DNA of 33,574 nt from Coprobacillus sp. CAG:826. Lineage in GTDB: Bacteria > Bacillota_I > Bacilli_A > RFN20 > CAG-826. A model generated the notes under the pieces. It saw only the letters and a list, made by a program, of their open reading frames with translations, had not been told where the DNA came from and searched no databases. Positions 16,315-23,763 of this stretch are shown piece after piece. The stretch lies in the NCBI GenBank assembly GCA_000437235.1, contig FR897047.1:6991-40564 (forward strand), written 5' to 3'. Every line of letters begins with the position of its first letter. The first letter of the stretch is position 1. Made by a program: the position numbers and the translations under genes.

Positions 16315-17331
16315 TTATAAAATTTCTTCTTTTTTACTCATCATGCTATCACGAACTTGTTGATGAAGTTGCTCATAGATAGCTGGGTTGGTCTTTAAGT
16401 AATCTTTTGCATTTTCTCTTCCTTGGCCCATTCTTTCGCCATTATATTCATACCATGCACCAGATTTTTTAACAAATCCAAGTTCCACAGCCAAATCAAG
16501 AATTTCACCATAACGAGAAATACCTTCGCCATAAATCAAATCGATTTTACAAGTCTTAAATGGTGGGGCAACTTTATTTTTAACAATCTTAATATTGACC
16601 GTATTACCAATAATATCAGTACCTTCTTTAATCACTTCGGCTCTACGGATATCAATGCGAACCGAAGCATAAAATTTTAACGCACGGCCACCCGTTGTCG
16701 TTTCTGGATTACCATACATAACGCCAACTTTTTCACGTAATTGGTTAATGAAGATAACAGTACATAAAGATTTATTTAAAACACCAGCAAGCTTACGCAT
16801 GGCTTTCGACATTAAACGAGCTTGTAAGCCGACTTGATTATCGCTCATCACGCCTTCAATTTCTGCTTGTGGCACTAAAGCGGCAACAGAATCCACGACA
16901 ATAATATCAATCGCATTAGATTTTGCTAATAATTCAACGATTTCTAGAGCTTGTTCTCCATTATCAGGTTGTGAAAGAATTAATTCATCCACATTCACAC
17001 CTAAGTGTTTTGCATATACAGGGTCAATGGCATGTTCGGCATCGACGAACGCTGCTCTTCCGCCTTTCGCTTGAGCTTCGGCAATTGCGTGTAACGCTAA
17101 GGTTGTTTTACCAGAAGATTCAGGTCCAAAAATTTCAATAATTCTTCCTTTTGGATAACCACCAATACCTAAAGCGTTATCTAATAATAAAGAACCGGTA
17201 GGAATGGAATCAACGTCCACGGTAGGGCGATCACCTAATTTCATTACCGAACCTTTACCATAAATTTTTTCAATACTTTTCAAAGCATCTTCTAATGCTT
17301 CTTCTCTACTTTTCATTTTATCTTGTGCCAT
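16315..17331 (-). CDS. recA: Recombinase RecA
   Basis: RecA forms filaments on single-stranded DNA, drives strand exchange and triggers the SOS response. Walker A is GPESSGKTT (residues 69-77), Walker B is IDIIVVDSVAALVP, and the L2 loop region has GGRALKFYASVR. At 338 residues it lacks the longer acidic tail seen in some species. AAAGGA lies upstream of the ATG. It follows pncC by 48 bp, without a visible terminator or clear promoter, and I found no LexA box in that gap, so it is probably read from upstream. Confidence 0.98.
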   Translation of the reverse strand: MAQDKMKSREEALEDALKSIEKIYGKGSVMKLGDRPTVDVDSIPTGSLLLDNALGIGGYPKGRIIEIFGPESSGKTTLALHAIAEAQAKGGRAAFVDAEHAIDPVYAKHLGVNVDELILSQPDNGEQALEIVELLAKSNAIDIIVVDSVAALVPQAEIEGVMSDNQVGLQARLMSKAMRKLAGVLNKSLCTVIFINQLREKVGVMYGNPETTTGGRALKFYASVRIDIRRAEVIKEGTDIIGNTVNIKIVKNKVAPPFKTCKIDLIYGEGISRYGEILDLAVELGFVKKSGAWYEYNGERMGQGRENAKDYLKTNPAIYEQLHQQVRDSMMSKKEEIL

Positions 17332-17379
17332 ATACTTCTTTCCTTTCTTCTTTTATATACGCGTTAAGAACGATTTTTC

Positions 17380-17853
17380 CTATTCATTGGTGCGAATATA
17401 TTCCATAACCCATTTCATGGCTTGTTCTACGGATATTTCGCGAATACGATTACGATCACAATTATCTAATTGCAGTTCATATACCATGGTTTTTGGCTTT
17501 GTAGAAATACCAATGACCACTCTACCAACGGGTAAACGATCTAAAGCGGTAGGACCAGCATTTCCCGTAAAGGAAACACAAATATCTACGCCTAATTTTT
17601 CTCTTCCGCCATCCGCCATTTCTTGGGCAACTTCTTTGGAAACCACGCCATATTGATGGATGGTTATTTCTTTCACTCCCACAAGTTTCTCTTTGATTTC
17701 ATTTGCGTAGGTAACAATAGAACCGGGAAATACTTTACTAGCGCCAGGAACGCCAGTGATTGTTGCTGCAAATAAACCACCTGTATAAGACTCTACGGAG
17801 CCAATGGTTAAATTATTTTTTTCTAACAAGGTCACTAATTCTTTTTCAATCAT
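17380..17853 (-). CDS. pncC: Nicotinamide-nucleotide amidohydrolase PncC (CinA C-terminal domain only)
   Basis: This 157-residue protein is the CinA C-terminal amidase, which deamidates nicotinamide mononucleotide in pyridine nucleotide salvage. The family motif VESYTGGLFAATITGVPGAS is at residues 20-39, with GSIVTYANEIKEKLVGV and FTGNAGPT after it. The N-terminal MoCF-like domain of full-length CinA (about 415 residues in B. subtilis) is absent, but the start, ribosome binding site and the 4-bp overlap with pgsA show an intact stand-alone gene rather than a broken one. The pgsA-cinA-recA order is as in Bacillus. It may relate functionally to the pnuC gene at the window end, though they are far apart. 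Confidence 0.9.
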   Translation of the reverse strand: MIEKELVTLLEKNNLTIGSVESYTGGLFAATITGVPGASKVFPGSIVTYANEIKEKLVGVKEITIHQYGVVSKEVAQEMADGGREKLGVDICVSFTGNAGPTALDRLPVGRVVIGISTKPKTMVYELQLDNCDRNRIREISVEQAMKWVMEYIRTNE

Positions 17854-18485
17854 TTTTCATCACCTTGAAATACTTTACGATTGACAACGAAGTAGTCCAC
17901 TAAAGAAACTAACGAGGCGACACCTGCTAAATAACAAAGAAGATTAGCGACATTAATCTTCCACGAGAAGAATGCAAATGGGAAGTTATTTAATAAAACA
18001 CAGGTTAACGCAATCATTTGTAAAACCGTTTTTACTTTTCCTGCATAACGAGCTTGAATAACGACTTGTTTTTCCATACCCAATAAACGGATAGCGTCTA
18101 CACACAAATCGCGGCAAATCATAATAATGACTACAACCATAGGAACACCCGTTTTGCCTGTTAAGCCAAAGCCGTATTCAGTCATGGGTAAGGCATAGAA
18201 TAACAAAAGCACATCTACTAATAATTTATCGGCAATGGGATCCATGAATTTACCATAAGTCGTGACTAAATTATATTTTCTTGCTAAGTGACCATCTAAG
18301 AAATCCGAAAAACTAGCAATTAAAAAAAGTGCACAAACAATAATGTTCAACAAACTAATATGATAGCCATCAAAACTTCCATAAACTGGCCACGCAATAT
18401 TCGCGCCATAACTAACAACTAATAATAAGAAGATGACGCCGACCATAATCATACGGAAGGTCGTAATTTTATTGGGTAAATTCAT
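17850..18485 (-). CDS. pgsA: CDP-diacylglycerol--glycerol-3-phosphate 3-phosphatidyltransferase PgsA
   Basis: PgsA is the membrane enzyme that makes phosphatidylglycerol phosphate, the committed step to phosphatidylglycerol. The CDP-alcohol phosphatidyltransferase motif D-G-x2-A-R-x8-G-x3-D-x3-D is complete (from DGHLARKY to MDPIAD, near residues 63-85). At least five hydrophobic helices are visible. The 211-residue length is a little above the usual 180-195, mainly from a longer first loop. AAGGAG lies about 11 nt before the ATG. The gene starts only about 25 bp after the 3' end of rnpB, so its mRNA is probably the trailing part of an RNase P RNA precursor. Confidence 0.95.
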   Translation of the reverse strand: MNLPNKITTFRMIMVGVIFLLLVVSYGANIAWPVYGSFDGYHISLLNIIVCALFLIASFSDFLDGHLARKYNLVTTYGKFMDPIADKLLVDVLLLFYALPMTEYGFGLTGKTGVPMVVVIIMICRDLCVDAIRLLGMEKQVVIQARYAGKVKTVLQMIALTCVLLNNFPFAFFSWKINVANLLCYLAGVASLVSLVDYFVVNRKVFQGDEK

Positions 18486-18509
18486 TTTGCAAATTCTCCT
18501 TTTTTAGTG

Positions 18510-18862
18510 AGTCCTCGATCCTATAAGCCATGTTTTGTCTAGGATAACTATTTATCTATGCATTGCTGCATGCTTTATAGAATTCAATTCTTCTATAAAA
18601 CCTCCCCTACCAAATTTGGGTTTCTCGCTTGTGGGGTTTACCGCGTTCCACTTTATTGTTTCCAATAAACTACGTCACTGTGGCACTTTCAGAATCTTTA
18701 CCGTATTGCAAAGCAACTTAGGTATCCATTCGCCGTTATATGCTCCCATATACCTAGCGTTATTTTTTCCGCTAGCGCAAACACTACCATCATCGCAGAT
18801 GGTGCGAGCATGGACTTTCCTCTAATGCTCAAAGGCATCAGCAATTATCCAGATCGAAGGTA
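18510..18862 (-). ncRNA. rnpB: RNase P RNA, class B (Bacillus type)
   Basis: This is the catalytic RNA that trims tRNA 5' ends. Minus-strand landmarks are GAGGAAAGTCCATGCTCGCA (18803-18822), GAAAGTGCCACAGTGACG (18673-18690), GGAACGCGGTAAACC, GCGAGAAACCCAAATTT-GGTAGGGGA, and CAAAACATGGCTTATAGGATC near the 3' end. The two ends pair as helix P1 (CGATC near 18854 with GATCG near 18515). The overall design matches class B RNA of Bacillus, at about 350 nt rather than about 400. It lies between the gpsB stop (18865) and the pgsA start (18485) with no room for a promoter or terminator, so it must be cut out of a longer transcript. Confidence 0.96.
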
Positions 18863-18864
18863 TT

Positions 18865-19326
18865 TTATTTACTTTTTTTGGTGATTTGAATGGCTTTACG
18901 ATTGCAATTTGCTTTGCATTTTCTTACATCTCCGCCCATCGCTGTTAATTCAGTTTCTAAAGCAGCAATATAATTTAAATAGCCAATCAACGTATCCACT
19001 TCACCAAGTTCGTGGTATTTTTTTAAAGCCTTTTCAATACGGCTTTTTTGAAAAGAAAGTTCCGCTTCTAAATCTAATTGTTCTTCCCCCATTTTTTTAA
19101 TTTTACTTTGGGCATCAAGAAGGTCTTTTTTTGATTTTTCAATTTCTGCTTTTTGTTTAGAAATCGTTGCTTCTTGTTCCTCCATTTTCTTTAAAATGGG
19201 AGTAAACTGTTGATAATCCTCGATAATTTGATCAAGAAATTCATCCACTTCAAGAGGGTCATAGCCTTTTTCTACACCTGAAAATTTAGCTTTAAGTATG
19301 AGATTAGGCGTGAATTTTAAGGGCAT
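18865..19326 (-). CDS. gpsB: GpsB/DivIVA-family cell division protein
   Basis: This 153-residue protein has the DivIVA lipid-binding N-terminal domain: PNLILKAKFSGVEKGYDPLE-VDEFLDQIIEDY at residues 7-38, then a coiled coil to about residue 95. GpsB/DivIVA proteins sit at the septum or poles and in Bacillus coordinate penicillin-binding proteins and division. The position directly before rnpB matches B. subtilis gpsB. It is longer than Bacillus GpsB (98 residues) and ends with a Cys/Lys-rich tail (RKCKANCNRKAIQITKK), so a short DivIVA is the alternative name. It has its own promoter and a GAAAGGAAG ribosome binding site. Confidence 0.87.
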   Translation of the reverse strand: MPLKFTPNLILKAKFSGVEKGYDPLEVDEFLDQIIEDYQQFTPILKKMEEQEATISKQKAEIEKSKKDLLDAQSKIKKMGEEQLDLEAELSFQKSRIEKALKKYHELGEVDTLIGYLNYIAALETELTAMGGDVRKCKANCNRKAIQITKKSK

Positions 19327-19353
19327 AAAAAAAACTTCCTTTCTATCGAATAT

Positions 19354-19382
19354 ATTATAAAGGAAATCGTATGAATAAACAA
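19354..19382 (-). promoter_or_regulatory. SigA-type promoter of gpsB-rnpB-pgsA
   Basis: TTGTTT (19377-19382), a 17-bp spacer and TATAAT (19354-19359) lie about 28 bp before the gpsB start. Nothing downstream up to recA shows another clear promoter, so this one probably supplies gpsB, RNase P RNA, pgsA, pncC and perhaps recA. Confidence 0.8.
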
Positions 19383-19419
19383 CCTATACACAGGGAAAAT
19401 TTTTCGACTTTTTTTATTT

Positions 19420-19439
19420 CTAGAAAATATATTTTCTAG
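19420..19439. promoter_or_regulatory. 20-bp perfect palindrome upstream of the gpsB promoter
   Basis: CTAGAAAATATATTTTCTAG is a perfect inverted repeat. It lies 38 bp upstream of the gpsB -35 box and 2 bp after the T tract of the neighbouring terminator. It could be an operator for the gpsB-rnpB unit or part of the terminator trailer. No binding protein is known. Confidence 0.4.
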
Positions 19440-19440
19440 C

Positions 19441-19471
19441 AAAAAAAGGAATCGACCGAAATCGATTCCTT
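19441..19471 (-). terminator. Rho-independent terminator after the Cys-rich protein gene
   Basis: AAGGAATCGA pairs perfectly with TCGATTCCTT around TTTCGG on the minus strand, followed by a run of T. It lies about 28 bp after the stop of the Cys-rich gene and insulates gpsB from it. Confidence 0.92.
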
Positions 19472-19498
19472 AAGAAAGATTAACGTTTTTTATTGTCC

Positions 19499-19954
19499 CT
19501 AGCCATTGCAGCAGCAACAACAAACCTGGATGCAATCAATATTACTTGGCACGTTCATGCAGCGTGGCTCTAAACAGCAACAAACCATAAAGGAGCATAA
19601 CACTTTTGAACGGATATAACGGCGACATTCCATAACCGTAGCTTGGAAAGTAACCACTGCCGTTCCACCTGCTTCAACCGTACCAATATTTACATAGTTA
19701 GGATTGGCGTTTTCTACCGCCGTACCATTCAATGTAATCGTCTCAGGATTAATGCACAAAGAAGGATTTACATTTAAATCTAAAGCACAGCAGTTTAAAG
19801 CCATACCCGAGTTATTTACCACCGTAGCGGTAAAGGTAACGGTATTACAAACTTTCGTGCAATAAACATCCGAATCTAAAACCACTTCCACACCACAACG
19901 GGGCATGGTATCTTGTACGACAGGGCGACAACAGCAACAACGTTGATTTCTCAT
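19499..19954 (-). CDS. Cysteine-rich DUF11-like protein, possible spore surface protein
   Basis: The 151-residue protein has about 22 cysteines, clustered at both ends (RCCCCRP at residues 5-11, CSFMVCCCLEPRC and VCCCCCNG at the C terminus). The middle (about residues 20-115) resembles a DUF11/CARDB-type beta-sandwich, with VTFTATVVNNSGMALN and GTVEAGGTAVVTFQATV. No signal peptide or membrane helix is seen. The ATG at 19954 is chosen because GAGGTGA lies about 8 nt before it; an upstream in-frame start lies ahead of that site. A 7-bp hairpin (19974-19990) precedes the ribosome binding site. Cysteine clusters in a cytosolic protein of a spore former suggest disulfide cross-linking in the spore coat, but that is inference. 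It has its own terminator. Confidence 0.72.
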   Translation of the reverse strand: MRNQRCCCCRPVVQDTMPRCGVEVVLDSDVYCTKVCNTVTFTATVVNNSGMALNCCALDLNVNPSLCINPETITLNGTAVENANPNYVNIGTVEAGGTAVVTFQATVMECRRYIRSKVLCSFMVCCCLEPRCMNVPSNIDCIQVCCCCCNG

Positions 19955-19973
19955 CGTTTTCACCTCACACTTC

Positions 19974-19990
19974 ACCCCTAAAATAGGGGT
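19974..19990 (-). promoter_or_regulatory. 5'-leader hairpin of the Cys-rich protein gene
   Basis: ACCCCTA and TAGGGGT pair perfectly around three bases, just upstream of the ribosome binding site. There is no T run, so it is not a terminator; it may stabilise the mRNA 5' end or bind a regulator. Confidence 0.45.
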
Positions 19991-20052
19991 CAATTATGCT
20001 TATGCTTTTTTCTATAAATTGTGAGTTTCCTCCGCTCATTTATATCTATCTA

Positions 20053-20061
20053 TGTTATAAT
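20053..20061 (+). promoter_or_regulatory. Extended -10 promoter of the exonuclease-recU-pbp operon
   Basis: TGTTATAAT is an extended -10 (TGn-TATAAT) with no good -35, 26 bp before the start at 20088. GAAAGGTGG serves as ribosome binding site. Confidence 0.65.
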
Positions 20062-20087
20062 AAATATTTGAAAGGTGGATTTTACAT

Positions 20088-20813
20088 ATGAAGAGTCTTT
20101 TTAAGCTAATAGGCAAACGTAAAACCATCATCTTTCTAGATTTAGAAGGTACACAATTTTCTCATGAGATGATTGCCTTTGGAGCGGTTCGTGTTGATTT
20201 AGACAAAAACTACAAAGTTAAAAAAGTTTATAAAGGCATTAAAAGCTATGTAAAAGCTAAAAATAAAATTGGTCATTATGTCATTGGTCTTACTGGCATT
20301 CATCAAGAATTATTAGATAAAGAAGGCATCACTTATAAAGAAGCTTTAAAGAAGATTCGGAAGTATTGTGGCTATTTCTTATCGCGTGTTTGCTTTATGA
20401 CTTTCGGTACCCATGATTTACGAATTTTAGCGAAATCTTTAGAGCAATCACCCGATGCTGATCATGAGTTCTGTGAATTTATGATAAAAAATACAATTGA
20501 TTTATCCATGGTGATTTCGCAATTTATTCGCGACGAAAACACCAATCCACTTTCTTTACTCAATTGTCTAAATGTCTTCCATATTGATTTAGTGGGAGAA
20601 CCCCATGACCCACTGACGGACGCTCAACATTTAAGACTTGTCTATCAAGCCATGATTGAACAAAAAGATGTCGTCTTTGAAGAATATAAAAAATTATTAA
20701 TGCATTATAAATCCATGCCTGAACCAGTAAAAAAGGCAATTAAAGATTTAATGGATGGAAAAGACGTAAGTTCTGTAGAATTTATTCAATCTCTTCATGA
20801 ATATATCGGATAA
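20088..20813 (+). CDS. DEDDh-family 3'-5' exonuclease
   Basis: The 241-residue protein has the four acidic residues and the histidine of DEDDh exonucleases: Asp18 and Glu20 in FLDLEGTQ, Asp110 in FGTHDLRIL, and His173 with Asp178 in HDPLTDAQHL. Enzymes of this group (DnaQ, RNase T, KapD/ERI-1-like) remove nucleotides from DNA or RNA 3' ends with two metal ions. The likeness is closest to KapD/ERI-1-like proteins, but the substrate cannot be told from the sequence. The C-terminal 60 residues are helical and charged. It starts the rightward operon with recU (45-bp gap) and the penicillin-binding protein, which suggests a DNA role but does not prove it. Confidence 0.82.
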   Translation: MKSLFKLIGKRKTIIFLDLEGTQFSHEMIAFGAVRVDLDKNYKVKKVYKGIKSYVKAKNKIGHYVIGLTGIHQELLDKEGITYKEALKKIRKYCGYFLSRVCFMTFGTHDLRILAKSLEQSPDADHEFCEFMIKNTIDLSMVISQFIRDENTNPLSLLNCLNVFHIDLVGEPHDPLTDAQHLRLVYQAMIEQKDVVFEEYKKLLMHYKSMPEPVKKAIKDLMDGKDVSSVEFIQSLHEYIG

Positions 20814-20858
20814 ATCTTGCGCATAATAAGCGTGGGAAAGCTAAGGAGGTAACGCTAT

Positions 20859-21464
20859 ATGATTCGCTATCCTAATGGCAGCAAAAGCTTAACCGCTATT
20901 GCGCCAAAACAAGAACCAAAAGAAAAGCGCGTTTTGGCTAGTGCTGCGAATCGTGGTATGGACTTTGAATTTGATATCAATCAAAGCAATACTTATTACC
21001 ATGACACTCATCGAGCGTTAATTACGAAAAGACCTACCCCTATCAATATTGTAAAAGTGGATTACTCTCGCGGTGCCCATATTGTGGATGCTTATTTTGA
21101 AACGCAATCAACGACAGACTATAATGGCGTTTATAAAGGAAAGTATGTTGATTTTGAAGCTAAAAGTTGCCACTCAAAAACTTCCTTTCCTCTTCACAAT
21201 ATTTATCCGCACCAAATCGAACATCTTTCCATGGTATTAGAACAAGGCGGTATCGCCTTCTTCTTAATCAATTTAGTTCTTTATGATGAAGTTTATCTTC
21301 TCGACGCTAAATTTATTATTGAACAATATTTGCATGGAAAAAGAAAATCCATTACTTTTCAAGATTTACGGAAAAATGGTCACCTCGTCCCTCAAGGCTA
21401 TGCCCCTCGTCTAGATTATTTAAAGACGATGGATGAGGTATATTTCCATGAAGAAAATTCTTAA
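20859..21464 (+). CDS. recU: Holliday junction resolvase RecU
   Basis: RecU cuts four-way junctions during recombination and chromosome segregation in Bacillota. The start region has IRYPNGSK and ANRGMDFEFDINQSN, and the PD-(D/E)xK nuclease core reads AYFETQSTTDYNGVYKGKYV followed by DFEAKS. FPLHNIYPHQIEH and the C-terminal GYAPRLDYL complete the family pattern. The 201-residue length is normal. AAGGAGG precedes the ATG. The end overlaps the start of the penicillin-binding protein gene by 17 bp, the recU-ponA pairing typical of the phylum. Confidence 0.96.
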   Translation: MIRYPNGSKSLTAIAPKQEPKEKRVLASAANRGMDFEFDINQSNTYYHDTHRALITKRPTPINIVKVDYSRGAHIVDAYFETQSTTDYNGVYKGKYVDFEAKSCHSKTSFPLHNIYPHQIEHLSMVLEQGGIAFFLINLVLYDEVYLLDAKFIIEQYLHGKRKSITFQDLRKNGHLVPQGYAPRLDYLKTMDEVYFHEENS

Positions 21465-23763
21465 ATTTTTTGTTTATTTTTGTACTTTATTTGTTATTTT
21501 AATCGCTAGCAGTGCTAGCGTTTTTGTTTACAAATCGTTACAAGGCGTTCCTTCGATTCGCATTGCTTCTTTAAAAAATCAACCGAAAAGTACCATTTAT
21601 GATGAGAACGGAAACTTAGTCGAAGTATTTGGTGAAACCAAAGAAGAATATGTCACTTATGAACAGATTCCGCCTGTTTTAGTTCAAGCGCTTCTTTCCA
21701 TAGAAGATATTCACTTCTTTTCTCATCCAGGTGTCGATGCGAGCCGTACTTTTAAAGCATTTCTTCATAACTTAACCTCTTCTTCCACTCAAGGTGGCTC
21801 AACCATTACACAACAACTCATTAAAAATATGATTTTAACGAATGAGCAATCCTATAAAAGAAAAATTCAAGAAGCGTATTTAGCTTTACAAATTGAAAAA
21901 GAACTAACGAAAGAAGAAATATTAACTTTATATTTTAATTATATTTATTTCGAACAATCGATTCCTGGTGTGCAATATGCTAGTAAACGCTACTTCGGAA
22001 AAGATGTTTCTTTAATTAATTTACCCGAAGCTTGTGTTTTAGCGGCAGTCGTTAAATCAGCAAGTTATTATAATCCTTTTAAATACCCTGATCGTATTCA
22101 AAACCGCAAAAATTTAGTGGCGAAAAAAATGAAAGAATACGGCTTTATCGATGAAAAAGTCTATCGAAGTGTCGTGGCTACACAAATTGAAGATATTGTG
22201 ATTCAACCAGGTGAATTATATGAAGAACCTACTTATCGTTTTCAGAGTTATTTAGATATCGTTTATCAAGAAATTAATGAATATACAGGGCTAGATCCTT
22301 ATAAAGTTCCTTTAGAAATTCACACCTATTTAGATAGTTCTTTACAGTTACATTTAGATGAAATTCAAAAAGGAAATGTCATTGCTTTTAGTGATGAAGA
22401 CCAACAAATTGGCGCAAGTGTCGTACGGAATGAAGATGGCGCTTTAGTGGGAGTGATTGGGGGAAGAAATTATAATGGCTCTCGTATTTTTAATCGCGCT
22501 TATAACTTAAAAAGACAACCTGCGAGTACCATGAAACCTATATTTGGTTATCTTTTAGCCGCTGAACATCTTCACTATAATAGCGCTACTAACGTACTTG
22601 ATGCTCCTTATACCTATCCAAATACCTCAATAACCGTACAGAATGCCGATAAATCTTATGCTGGTTATATTTCTTTAGTAGACGCATTAGGTTATTCTAA
22701 AAACACTTCTGCTTTATATACACTAGAAAAAGTTGAAAAGAAAATTGGAAGAAAAGCCTTAGAGCAACATTTAAAGGATATCGGTATAATGGATGAAGGT
22801 CCTTTTGCCTTTCCTTATGGTATTGGCGGAATGACATATGGAACGTCTCCTACCAATTTAGCCGCTGCTTATTCCGTTTTATTAAGAAAAGGACAATATA
22901 TTAAACCCTCAACGATTTCTTATATTCGGAATATGGAAACCGGAGAAATCATTTATCAGAGAGATTTATCTACCAAAAAAATAGTAAGCGAAGAAAGTGC
23001 TTTTCAAATTGCTTCTTCTTTAATTCAAGTCGTAGAAAAGGATTATTATCATATTGGTGTTGTTCGAGTGCCTAATGTCACAATAGGTGCAAAAACAGGA
23101 ACGAATGGTTATGATGAAAAAGCCGCTTCTATACTAGGTTATCCGCTTTCGAGTGATAAAGATAGTTGGATTTGTGGCTTTTCTTTAGATTACTCTTTAG
23201 CGGTTTGGAGTGGTTTTGATCAAGCAGAAAAAGGAGATCACCACTATTTTGGAAAAGGCGATAGCCGTAGAAAAGTGCCAAAACTCATCTTTCAAGAAGT
23301 CATGGAAAGTATTAGTTTAAAGAAAAAAGGCTTAAAAGCGCCTTCTAGTTTAGTACCCGTTACCGTAACCAAGGGTTGCGATGGTTATTATTTACCTAAT
23401 GCTTATATTCCAAGCTATTATCAAATGCAAGGTTATTTTTATCAAAACGAAGTACCTACGCAAATATTAGAAGATCCTTATTTCCCTACTATTAACCAAA
23501 GTTATGGCTTTGTTTATGATAATGAATTGCAACTTGAATGGCTTTACGATAAAGAAAAAGAACACGTTTTTGATTATACTAAACTCTTTGGAGAGCGAGG
23601 ATTTTTAATTCAATATACCCTTGATGAACAGTCATTCTCTTATTTTACCAAGGAAAGTAAATTCATTCTTCCTTATGATGAACGCATTAAAAAAATCAAG
23701 ATTATTCCTTCTTTTGAAAACAAAAAAGACGTTCAAGGAACGCCTTATGAATTTGATTTATAG
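21448..23763 (+). CDS. ponA: Class A penicillin-binding protein (PBP1-type transglycosylase/transpeptidase)
   Basis: This bifunctional enzyme polymerises and cross-links peptidoglycan outside the membrane. After a short cytoplasmic start and one membrane helix (about residues 6-30) comes the GT51 domain with SIEDIHFFSHPG (catalytic Glu near 86) and GGSTITQQLIKNMIL. The transpeptidase domain has the Ser-x-x-Lys motif ASTMKP (Ser360), the SxN motif YSKNTS, and the KTG triad AKTGTNG. A C-terminal region of about 140 residues after the enzyme core is probably a small beta domain. The ATG at 21448 (771 residues) is chosen because GAGGT lies about 9 nt before it. Its end overlaps the end of nth by 19 bp on the other strand. 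Confidence 0.94.
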   Translation: MKKILKFFVYFCTLFVILIASSASVFVYKSLQGVPSIRIASLKNQPKSTIYDENGNLVEVFGETKEEYVTYEQIPPVLVQALLSIEDIHFFSHPGVDASRTFKAFLHNLTSSSTQGGSTITQQLIKNMILTNEQSYKRKIQEAYLALQIEKELTKEEILTLYFNYIYFEQSIPGVQYASKRYFGKDVSLINLPEACVLAAVVKSASYYNPFKYPDRIQNRKNLVAKKMKEYGFIDEKVYRSVVATQIEDIVIQPGELYEEPTYRFQSYLDIVYQEINEYTGLDPYKVPLEIHTYLDSSLQLHLDEIQKGNVIAFSDEDQQIGASVVRNEDGALVGVIGGRNYNGSRIFNRAYNLKRQPASTMKPIFGYLLAAEHLHYNSATNVLDAPYTYPNTSITVQNADKSYAGYISLVDALGYSKNTSALYTLEKVEKKIGRKALEQHLKDIGIMDEGPFAFPYGIGGMTYGTSPTNLAAAYSVLLRKGQYIKPSTISYIRNMETGEIIYQRDLSTKKIVSEESAFQIASSLIQVVEKDYYHIGVVRVPNVTIGAKTGTNGYDEKAASILGYPLSSDKDSWICGFSLDYSLAVWSGFDQAEKGDHHYFGKGDSRRKVPKLIFQEVMESISLKKKGLKAPSSLVPVTVTKGCDGYYLPNAYIPSYYQMQGYFYQNEVPTQILEDPYFPTINQSYGFVYDNELQLEWLYDKEKEHVFDYTKLFGERGFLIQYTLDEQSFSYFTKESKFILPYDERIKKIKIIPSFENKKDVQGTPYEFDL

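Noticed and set aside
17332..17379. LexA (SOS) box before recA.
   Set aside because: I looked for GAAC-N4-GTTC and variants and found none; the 10-bp palindrome GAATATATTC at 17393-17402 lies inside pncC and has the wrong spacing.
17380..17853. pncC as a truncated cinA pseudogene.
   Set aside because: Start, ribosome binding site, overlap with pgsA and full amidase domain show a normal stand-alone PncC.
18535..18825. Plus-strand open frame of 96 codons.
   Set aside because: It lies on the antisense strand of RNase P RNA.
19990..20050. SigK promoter for the Cys-rich gene (ACA with CATA about 16 bp apart on the minus strand).
   Set aside because: The -10 matches only partly (CATA without the following T at the right place); too weak to list.
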